Of a stretch of 64,000 nucleotides of DNA, positions 35,033 to 42,115 are shown piece after piece. The stretch is taken from contig NZ_LMWH01000116.1 of assembly GCF_001507435.1 (NCBI RefSeq), forward strand, positions 124,001 through 188,000. The letters are read 5' to 3'. The stretch's first letter is position 1. The number at the start of each line of letters is the position of its first letter. The notes beneath the pieces were generated by a model. The model had not been told where the DNA came from. It saw only the letters and a program-made list of their open reading frames with translations, and searched no databases. This DNA is from Streptomyces sp. NRRL F-5122 (GTDB taxonomy: Bacteria > Actinomycetota > Actinomycetes > Streptomycetales > Streptomycetaceae). Made by a program: the position numbers and the translations under genes.

Positions 35033-35515
35033 ATGGCCACCGATGGATTCACCACCTGCCTCTGGTTCGACGGCCAGGCCGAAGAGGCGGCGCACCACTA
35101 TGTCTCGATCTTCAAGAACTCGAGCATCGGACGGATCGGCCGCTACACCGAGGCCGGACCGGGTCCGGCGGGCTCGGTGATCGCCGCCGAATTCGTGGCC
35201 AACGGCCACAGGTTCGTCGCGCTCAACGGCGGCCCGCAGTTCACGTTCAGCGAGGCGATCTCCTTCCAGATCTATTGCGAGAACCAGGAGGAGGTCGACT
35301 ACTACTGGGCCAAACTCACCGAGGGCGGTGGCCGGCCCGGGCCGTGCGGCTGGCTCAAGGACAAGTACGGCGTGTCATGGCAGGTCATCCCGGACGGGCT
35401 CATCGAGATGACCGGCGACCCGGACCCGGAGAAGGCCGCCCGCACCACCCGGGCGATGCTCTCCATGGGCAAGCTCGACATCGCCGCGCTCAGGAAGGCG
35501 TACGAGGGCGAGTAG
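35033..35515 (+). CDS. VOC family protein (PhnB-like)
   Basis: A 160-aa PhnB/3-demethylubiquinone-methyltransferase-like VOC protein. FTTCLWFDGQAEEAAHHYVSIFKNSSIGRIGRY opens the first module. FVALNGGPQFTFSEAISFQIYCENQEEVDYYWAKLTEGG and GWLKDKYGVSWQVIP are the hallmark blocks of this subgroup. Despite the old name, no methyltransferase activity is implied. Strong GGAGGAA site before ATG 35033 and a hairpin terminator after the stop. Confidence 0.88.
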   Translation: MATDGFTTCLWFDGQAEEAAHHYVSIFKNSSIGRIGRYTEAGPGPAGSVIAAEFVANGHRFVALNGGPQFTFSEAISFQIYCENQEEVDYYWAKLTEGGGRPGPCGWLKDKYGVSWQVIPDGLIEMTGDPDPEKAARTTRAMLSMGKLDIAALRKAYEGE

Positions 35516-35528
35516 TCACCGGCTGTCC

Positions 35529-35556
35529 GCGGCCGGCCCGCCGGAGGGCCGGCCGC
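35529..35556 (+). terminator. Hairpin terminator after PhnB-like gene
   Basis: GCGGCCGGCCC and GGGCCGGCCGC form a perfect 11-bp stem with a 6-nt loop, 13 nt downstream of the stop codon. Confidence 0.65.
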
Positions 35557-35736
35557 CGGCTGCGCGGATCCTGCCCGGGGTCCGGCTCCGGCGGCGGGCC
35601 CTCCGCCCGCGGAGCGGCAGACCGTCGACCGACCCCGGAATCCGTATCGGCACCCGACGGACCGGTGCACGCCGTGCCTTGCCCGGGTCCGCGGCCGAGA
35701 CCTACAGTGCGGCTTCGGAAGGTTCGCTCATCGGTG

Positions 35737-35747
35737 CGAAACTTTCG
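35737..35747. promoter_or_regulatory. Xylanase-type operator CGAAACTTTCG
   Basis: An exact copy of the palindrome CGAAACTTTCG, which is conserved upstream of actinomycete xylanase genes and bound by a LacI-type repressor. It lies 32 bp before the GH43 start. Confidence 0.7.
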
Positions 35748-35779
35748 GAATCCTGCGCCGGAGGGAAGTGCCGAACACC

Positions 35780-37301
35780 ATGCGGACGTACGCCAACCCC
35801 GTGATAGGCGGGTTCCATCCCGACCCCAGCGTGTGCCGGGTCGGCGAGGACTACTACGCCGTGTGCTCCAGCTTCGAGTACTTTCCCGGCATTCCCCTGT
35901 TCCACAGCCGCGACCTCGTCCACTGGCGGCAGATCGGCAATGTCCTGGACCGGCCGGGGCAGTGGTACGCGCCGGACAGGACGCCCGCCTCGGGCGGCAT
36001 CTACGCACCCACGATCCGGCACCACGACGGCCGTTTCCATGTGATCACCACGGACGTCGGCGGCATGGGCAACTTCCTGGTCAGTAGCGACCGTCCGGAA
36101 GGCCCGTGGTCGGACCCGGTCCCGATCGCGCTGGAGGGCATCGACCCCGACCTCGCCTGGGACGACGACGGCTCGTGCTGGTGCGCGGTCTCCGGTGTCC
36201 GGGTGGCCCGGATCGACCCGGAGACCGGCGCGGTGCTGGAGGGTCCGCTCCCTGTCTGGTCCGGTACGGGAATGCAGCATCCCGAGGCGCCCCATCTGTA
36301 CCGCGTCGGTGCGTGGTGGTACCTGATGGTGGCCGAGGGAGGCACCGCCCACGGGCACAGCGTGTCGATCGCCCGGGCCCGCTCTCCGCGTGGCCCCTAC
36401 GAACCCGCCCCGGCCAATCCGATCCTCTCGCATCGCAGCACCGACCTGCCGATCCAGAGCACCGGTCACGCCGACCTCGTGTCCGCGCCGGACGGCACCT
36501 GGTGGATGCTGCTGCTGGCCACTCGTCCCCGTGGGGTACTTCCCGGAGTTCCATGTCCTGGGCCGCGAGACCTTTCTGACCCCCGTGGAGTGGGTGGACG
36601 GCTGGCCCCGGGTCGGACCGGTGCGGAAGCGGCACCCGGCTCCCACGGCCTGGCATCCCGTCGAACCACCGCCGGTACGGGACGACTTCGACACCGCGGA
36701 CCTGGCGCCGCACTGGATCTCGCCGCGTCGCAGACCGGACGGCTCCTGGTCGCTGAAGGAGCGGCCAGGACGGCTGACCCTCACGGCCACCGGGGACACC
36801 CTCGACCGCCCGGGGCACACCTTCGTCGGCCGGCGGCAGCAGCACCACGACTGCCGGGTGGCCGTCCGCGTGGACCCCGGCACGGGCCGGGGCGGACTGT
36901 CCGTCCGTATGGACGAGGCCCATCACTACGACATCGAGGTCGGCGCCGGCACCGTGAGCGTGCTGGCCCGTATCGGGCCGGTGCGGCAGTGCCTGGCGCG
37001 ACACCCGGTGCCGTCCGGCGAGGTGACGCTGACCGTGGACATCCGCACGACCGATGTGCTGCCGCCCACCGTGATCGCCGACGGCCCGCAGGGGCTGGGC
37101 GTCAGAGCGGGCGGACCGGACACCATCACCTTCTCGCTCGGCGGCGGTACCCCGGTCCGCCTGGTCGAACTCGACGGCCGCTATCTCTCCACCCAGGTGG
37201 CCACCGGCTTCACCGGCCGGGTGATCGGTATGTACGCCACGGAGGGCACCGTGGCCTTCGACTGGTTCGACTACGCGCCCGCGGAGGGCGCAGATCGCTG
37301 A
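35780..37301 (+). pseudogene. Frameshifted GH43 beta-xylosidase
   Basis: A glycoside hydrolase family 43 gene split between two frames. The first part has the five-bladed-propeller catalytic residues: the base Asp in GGFHPDPSVC, the modulator Asp in EGIDPDLAWDDDG and the acid Glu in QHPEAPHLYRVG. It runs to WWMLLLATRPRG. The sequence then continues as YFPEFHVLGRETFLTPVEWVDGWP and a beta-sandwich C-terminal domain (about 36660-37301) in another frame. One extra G in the GGGG run at 36533-36536 explains the break. Everything else looks intact, so this is a young pseudogene, a sequencing error, or a phase-variable site. Intracellular: no signal peptide. ATG 35780 matches the family start; GTG 35768 is possible. 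Confidence 0.82.
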
Positions 37302-37309
37302 CCGGACGC

Positions 37310-37699
37310 TCAGAACCGGGCGTCGGCCGGCCGCTTCGCACGCCGATGGCCTCGCGCCTCGAGTTCCTCGGGCTCGACCAGGGTGAGCATGGGTTGGCCT
37401 TCCGCGCACAGCATCACCGCCAGGAACCGTACGGGCACATCGTCCCTGTTGTTGGCGGCCTGGTAGTGAATGACGTCGCCGCCCGGTTCCCAGAAGGCCT
37501 CGCCCGCGGTGATGACGCGTTCGGGCTCGCCCTCGAGTTCGAAGACGAGCTCGCCCTCGAGCACGTAACCGAAGGCGGGTCCGGAGTGACGGTGCGGCGG
37601 TGTTCCGGCGTCGCCGGGCGGAACATCGACGACGACCGTCATGGCGTGCGGGTGGTCGGGGACGAAGGGGGGCACCTGTGCCAGGAGTTCAGTGATCAT
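37310..37699 (-). CDS. Cupin-domain protein
   Basis: A 129-aa single-domain cupin. Motif 1 is visible as PPHRHSGPAFGYVLEGELVFE (two His and a later Glu) and motif 2 as PGGDVIHYQAANN (His). This predicts a metal-binding beta-barrel such as a dioxygenase, isomerase or ligand-binding protein. It converges on the GH43 gene and is divergent from the globin. ATG 37699. Confidence 0.82.
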   Translation of the reverse strand: MITELLAQVPPFVPDHPHAMTVVVDVPPGDAGTPPHRHSGPAFGYVLEGELVFELEGEPERVITAGEAFWEPGGDVIHYQAANNRDDVPVRFLAVMLCAEGQPMLTLVEPEELEARGHRRAKRPADARF

Positions 37700-38012
37700 G
37701 AGGATTCCGCTTTCTCGTCAGGGTTCTGCTCTTGTTCTCCGGGCTGTCGCCGCACTGGACGGGGACGGGGCGTGGGAGCGCCGTCACCGCCGTGCGAACC
37801 CCCGTCAGATATGGGCGACATGACCGGCGTTCATGCGCGGGCCGTCCGGAATCCGGACCGCCAGCTCGGGTGGATCGGGCGCCAGCCCAGCGACGTGGCC
37901 CGGGCGTTGTCTGCGCCCCTCTCCCGAAATGAAAGTGCTGGTATCCGTGGTGCCACACCTCAGCGACGTGGGGCGTGTCGGCCCCCTGGCGCAATTGGGA
38001 AGGGAGAGGCGT
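37700..38012. promoter_or_regulatory. Divergent cupin/globin spacer with 15-bp palindrome
   Basis: 313 bp without a gene. It contains the palindrome GTCCGGA-A-TCCGGAC (37844-37858), extended by GGC/GCC across a mismatch, about 155-170 bp before the globin start. I see no NsrR-type 11-1-11 dyad. Confidence 0.45.
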
Positions 38013-38519
38013 GTGAAGGCCGTTTCCACTGACCGCAGCCCTGCCACGCCGAGTGGGCCCGCGACCTTGCCGGGCTCTGCGGCCACCGGTACGGACCGGT
38101 CACGGCTCCGGGATCTGTCCGGCAGGACGGACGTGGAGGATCTCGTGCGCGGCTTCTATCGGGCGGCCTTCGCGGACCCGCTGATCGGCCCCGTCTTCAC
38201 GGACGTGGCGCACATGGATCTGGAGGCGCACATGCCGGTGATGTGCGACTTCTGGGAATCGGTGCTCTTCAGGGCGGGCAAGTACCACGGGAACGCACTG
38301 CAGCCGCACATGGCCCTGAACCGTTCGGTCGCCCTCGAGCAGCAGCACTTCGCGAGGTGGCTCGGTATCTGGCAAGCGACCGTGGACTCGCTGTTCCTCG
38401 GGGAGAAGGCCGAGTTGGCGAAGACACAGGCAGTCCGCATCGGCGGCTCCCTGCTGCGGCGGCTGCACGACGGAGACGCCAGTGAGTATGTGACCATCCG
38501 GCGGCGTGAGAACGGCTGA
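38013..38519 (+). CDS. Group III truncated haemoglobin
   Basis: A 168-aa truncated globin of group III with an N-terminal extension of about 35 residues. VEDLVRGFYRAAFADPLIGPVFTDVAHMDLEAH is the A-C helix region. FWESVLFRAGKYHGNALQPHMAL and EQQHFARWLGIWQATVDSLFLG form the haem-pocket blocks, with His in the HFARWL segment as the likely proximal ligand. These proteins bind O2 or NO and are linked to nitrosative or oxidative stress. GTG at 38013 follows AGGGAGAGGC; a GTG two bases earlier is out of frame. Terminator follows. Confidence 0.85.
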   Translation: MKAVSTDRSPATPSGPATLPGSAATGTDRSRLRDLSGRTDVEDLVRGFYRAAFADPLIGPVFTDVAHMDLEAHMPVMCDFWESVLFRAGKYHGNALQPHMALNRSVALEQQHFARWLGIWQATVDSLFLGEKAELAKTQAVRIGGSLLRRLHDGDASEYVTIRRRENG

Positions 38520-38530
38520 ACGCCGGCACA

Positions 38531-38569
38531 CGCTCGCGGCGCGGTCCGGGTGCGTGAGCGCCGCGAGTG
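38531..38569. terminator. Bidirectional terminator (10-12 bp stem)
   Basis: CTCGCGGCGC (38533-38542) pairs with GCGCCGCGAG (38558-38567) with two more outer pairs. It lies between the convergent globin and VOC genes. Confidence 0.7.
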
Positions 38570-38573
38570 ATCG

Positions 38574-39017
38574 TCAAGAACTGTGCGCCGGTCGGTCCCG
38601 GCCTTGTTCGGGCGGGTCGATCGCGACGAGTTCGACCTCGAAGCCGTCGTCGTTCTCCAGGTAGGCGGCGTAGTGCTGTCCGCCGCCGGCGTACGGATGC
38701 CGCTCGGGGAACATCAGATGCCAGCCGTGCTCGGCGGAGTCGGCCACCAGTTTCTCGACCGCGGTGGCGTCCTCGACGTGGAAGGCCAGGTGGTTCAGTC
38801 CCGCCCGGCAGCGATCGTGCCGTTCGGCGGTGAGATCCGGCGACCGCTCGACGACCAGGTAGGTCGGGCCGAGCCGCCAACTGCGGCCGCCGTCCCAGTC
38901 CTGGTGGACGGAGTACCCCAGCGCCTGGAGCAGCCAGCCGAACGAAGCGAGCGCGCGGGGGAGGTCCGGCACCCACAGTTCGACGTGATGCAGTGTGCCG
39001 TGCGACGGCCGGCTCAT
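38574..39017 (-). CDS. VOC/glyoxalase family protein
   Basis: A 147-aa vicinal-oxygen-chelate protein. GTLHHVELWVPDLPRALASFGWLLQALGY carries the first metal His. GLNHLAFHVEDATAVEKLVADSAEHGWHLMFPERHPYAGGGQHYAAYLENDDGFEVELVAID carries the second His and the Glu. It resembles the branch often annotated as glyoxalase-like or extradiol-like. Substrate unknown. ATG 39017. Confidence 0.85.
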   Translation of the reverse strand: MSRPSHGTLHHVELWVPDLPRALASFGWLLQALGYSVHQDWDGGRSWRLGPTYLVVERSPDLTAERHDRCRAGLNHLAFHVEDATAVEKLVADSAEHGWHLMFPERHPYAGGGQHYAAYLENDDGFEVELVAIDPPEQGRDRPAHSS

Positions 39018-39244
39018 GCGGTCGACTCCTCGGCGCGTCCGAGTAGTTCGGGGGCCGTTCGGGACGGTGGCAGCAGGGTCATCACGGTGCCTTCCCGGCC
39101 CGCGCCGCAACACGGGCCCTCTCGGTGACCAACAGTCGATCACTCCGGAAGGTACGCCCTTCGCGTCCCGCCCCGAGGCCGATCCCACACGTCATGAGCG
39201 CCGCGGCACCCCCCAGGACACGGCACCGTCGTAACGGTAGGCGG

Positions 39245-40849
39245 TCACCGCTCGATGCTGCGGCGCATCTCTTCGTCGGTCGGCTCGACCACCTGCGCCG
39301 AAGGCCCGTAGAAGCCGCGCGACAGGCGCACCCTTGCCCGCTGGAGGCGAGAACGCGCGCGCGTGTCTTCTTGCGGCCCGGGTGTCAAGGGCAGGTACTG
39401 CTCATGGGACGTCAGGACATGTCGCCGTGCGGCATCAAGCGGCTTGTGCAGTTCCACGTACTCGCCGTGCGGCAGACGGCGGACGACACCCGTTTCCGAG
39501 CCGTGCAGCAGCTTTTCCCTGTCGCGGTACTGCAGACCGAGGCACACGCGCTTGGTGATCGCGAACGAGGCCGCGGGGACGACAAGAAGCGCGATGCGGA
39601 TGACCCAGGTGACGGCATTGATGGACAGATGGAAGTGCGTGGCGAAAATGTCGTTCCCGCCCCCGACGAGCAGACAGAAATAGAGGCTCATCCAGGCGAC
39701 GCCGAGCCCGGTGCGCACGGGCCGGTTCCTCGGCCTGTCGAGCAGATGATGCTCGCGCTTGTCCCCGGTGATCCACGCCTCGAGGAAGGGGTACACACCG
39801 ATGAGCAGCAGAACCACCGGAAACACGATCAGGGGTATGAGCACACCGAGAGCGAGGGTATGCCCTGCCATATCGATCTCCCACCCCGGCATGATGCGGA
39901 TGAGACCTTCGGCGAATCCCATGTACCAGTCCGGCTGGGCTCCGGTCGAGACCTGATCGGGGCGGTACGGGCCATAGCTCCACACAGGGTTGATGGAGGC
40001 GATGGAGGCGATGGCGGCCAGTGTCCCGGCGACCATGAAGAAGAACCCGCCTGCCTTTGCCGCATAGACGGGCAGCAGCGGCATGCCCACGACGTTGCGA
40101 TTCGTCCTGCCGGGCGCCGCCCACTGGGTGTGCTTGTGATAGACGATCAGGATCAGGTGCGCGACGATCAGCGCGGCGAAGACGGCTGGAAACAGCAGGA
40201 CATGGATCGAGTAGAAGCGCGGAACCAATTCCGTGCCCGGGAACTCACCGCCGAAAAGGAACATGGAGAGATAGGTGCCGACGATCGGTACCGACAGGAT
40301 GGCACCCTCGAGGAACCGGAGCCCGGTGCCCGACAGCAGGTCGTCCGGCAGTGAGTATCCGACGAATCCCTCGAACATGCCCAGGGCCAGCATGATCCAG
40401 CCGAACAGCCAGTTCACTTCCCGGGGCTTGCGGAAGGAGCCCGTGAAGAAGTGGCGCATCATGTGGACGAACATTCCGGCGACGAAAACGAGAGCTGCCC
40501 AGTGATGCATCTGGCGGATGAGGAGTCCGCCGCGTACGTCGAAGGAGATGTCGAGTGTGGAGGCGAAGGCTTCCGACATGCGGATGCCGTTGAGCGGGAT
40601 GTAGCCGCCCTGGTACACGACCTCGTTCATCGAGGGATGGAAGAAGAAGGTGAGGTAGACCCCCGTCAGCACCAGCACGACGAAGCTCCACAGGCAGACC
40701 TCGCCCAACATGAACGACCAGTGGTCCGGGAAGATCTTGCGCATATTGGCCTTGGCGATGGAGTACAGGCCCAGCCGGGCGTCCGCCCAGTCGGCCAGTC
40801 GCTCTCCTCGGGGCGACTCGTGTGGGTCCTTGGTGTTGCTGATCGTCAC
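39245..40849 (-). CDS. qcrB: Orphan cytochrome b subunit of bc1 complex (QcrB paralogue)
   Basis: A 534-aa integral membrane protein equal in length to actinobacterial QcrB. The bis-haem ligands are in IRQMHHWAALVFVAGMFVHMMRHFF and FYSIHVLLFPAVFAALIVAHLILIVYHKHTQ. The Qo-site region has PxW-type blocks (GAQPDWYMGFAEG), and the actinobacterial C-terminal extension is present. In the housekeeping locus qcrB follows ctaE-qcrC-qcrA; none of those is near here, so this is a second copy. It could swap into the bc1-aa3 supercomplex to alter quinol use or inhibitor sensitivity. GTG start at 40849. Confidence 0.9.
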   Translation of the reverse strand: MTISNTKDPHESPRGERLADWADARLGLYSIAKANMRKIFPDHWSFMLGEVCLWSFVVLVLTGVYLTFFFHPSMNEVVYQGGYIPLNGIRMSEAFASTLDISFDVRGGLLIRQMHHWAALVFVAGMFVHMMRHFFTGSFRKPREVNWLFGWIMLALGMFEGFVGYSLPDDLLSGTGLRFLEGAILSVPIVGTYLSMFLFGGEFPGTELVPRFYSIHVLLFPAVFAALIVAHLILIVYHKHTQWAAPGRTNRNVVGMPLLPVYAAKAGGFFFMVAGTLAAIASIASINPVWSYGPYRPDQVSTGAQPDWYMGFAEGLIRIMPGWEIDMAGHTLALGVLIPLIVFPVVLLLIGVYPFLEAWITGDKREHHLLDRPRNRPVRTGLGVAWMSLYFCLLVGGGNDIFATHFHLSINAVTWVIRIALLVVPAASFAITKRVCLGLQYRDREKLLHGSETGVVRRLPHGEYVELHKPLDAARRHVLTSHEQYLPLTPGPQEDTRARSRLQRARVRLSRGFYGPSAQVVEPTDEEMRRSIER

Positions 40850-40935
40850 CTTGAGCTCTTCTCTCAGGACCGCGTCAGCGGTTCACGGGCGGGAAGTGTC
40901 GCGAGTTACGACGGTGTGCAAGGTGCGGATGTGAG

Positions 40936-42073
40936 GTGACGGAGGACACAGCGCGGCTCCCCGCGCCGGGACCGGAGGGCCGCGTCACGGTGGAACGCGC
41001 GCTGCGCGACGCATGGGCCCGTTGCCGGGCCCCGACCGGCCGGCCTCACGTTTTCCGGTGCCGCACCGTCGTAGAGACATGCCGAACACTGACGGCCGTG
41101 CTCGGCGAGCGCCGGGCCCTGCTCAACCTTGCGTTCCGGATGCTCGGGTCGTCGTACGACGCCGAGGACGTGGTCCAGGAGACCTATACGCGCTGGTACG
41201 CCCTCTCCGAAGAGGACCGGCGCGGCATCAGGACACCGATGGCCTGGCTGGTGCGTGTGGCCAGCAGGATCTGTCTGGACCAGCTGTCCTCCGCGCGGGT
41301 GCGACGCGAGAGTTACCTGGGGGAGTGGCTGCCCGAGCCCCTGCCCGGGGCGCCGTGGGACACCGGGCGCCCCGCCGATCCGGGGACGGATCCCGCGGAG
41401 CAGGTCAGTCTGGACGAGTCGGTCACCATGGGGGTCCTGGTGGTCCTGGACTCGGTGACCCCGGCAGAACGTGTCGTGTTCATCCTGCACGACGTCTTCG
41501 GAGTGCCGTTCACCGAGATTGCCGAGACCGTGGGCCGCTCGCCGGCCGCATGCCGTCAACTCGCCTCGACGGCAAGGCGCCGTGTCAGAGCATCGCAGCC
41601 GCGGAGCGTGCGTGGCTCACGACATCGTGATGTCGTGTCGGCGTTCAAACGTGCTTGTGAGACCGGCGACTTGGAGATGCTGGTCGGACTGCTCGCTGCA
41701 AAAATGCGGCTCCTTGCCGACACGCTGAACGACGTCTTCGGTGCCACCGACGACGACGTGCAGGTCGAGGGGCTGGCCATGTCCGGGACGGCGGGCCGCA
41801 CGCTCGTCCAGATCGCCCGGCGGGACGACGACCTGCCTGGTCGTGGGGGGAGGGCATCGAAGGGGGCTGCGTCGAAGGCGCTCCCCGGTCGCCCGGTACT
41901 GTCTCACCCACGCCTCGTGCCCGGTGCTCGGCGTGCCGCCGTCGCCCCTCCAGCTCGACCTGGAAGCGATGACCAGCCGGAAACTGCTTCTGAGGGGCAT
42001 GGGCGACGACCCCGTCGAGGAACTGCGCCGGGCCGGTCCACGAGGGCCCGCGTACACCGACGATGACTGCTGA
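40936..42073 (+). pseudogene. ECF41 sigma gene fused by deletion to a universal-stress-protein tail
   Basis: Residues about 55-215 are a normal ECF41 sigma core: ALLNLAFRMLGSSYDAEDVVQETYTRWYAL (sigma2), the diagnostic WLPEPL linker, and LTPAERVVFILHDVFGVPFTEIAETVGRSPAACRQLA-type sigma4. The SnoaL tail begins (FKRACETGDLEMLVGLL) but at about 41695 switches to sequence of another type: LADTLNDVFGATDDDVQVEGLAMSGTAGRTLVQIA. After a one-base shift near 41838 it continues LVVGGGHRRGL, VARYCLTHASCPVLGVPPS and TSRKLLLRGMGDDPVEELRRAG to the stop at 42073. That second part reads like the C-terminal half of a UspA protein. The DGGG and NPDKL motifs of ECF41 are gone. Start uncertain: GTG 40936 or GTG 41098. 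Confidence 0.7.
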
Positions 42074-42095
42074 TTGTGCGGCGTACGGTGATCGG

Positions 42096-42115
42096 GGGCC
42101 TGTGGCGGCAGGCCC
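42096..42115. terminator. Short bidirectional hairpin
   Basis: GGGCCTG-TGGCGG-CAGGCCC is a perfect 7-bp stem between the sigma/Usp pseudogene and the convergent phosphatase gene, touching the latter's stop codon. Confidence 0.5.
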
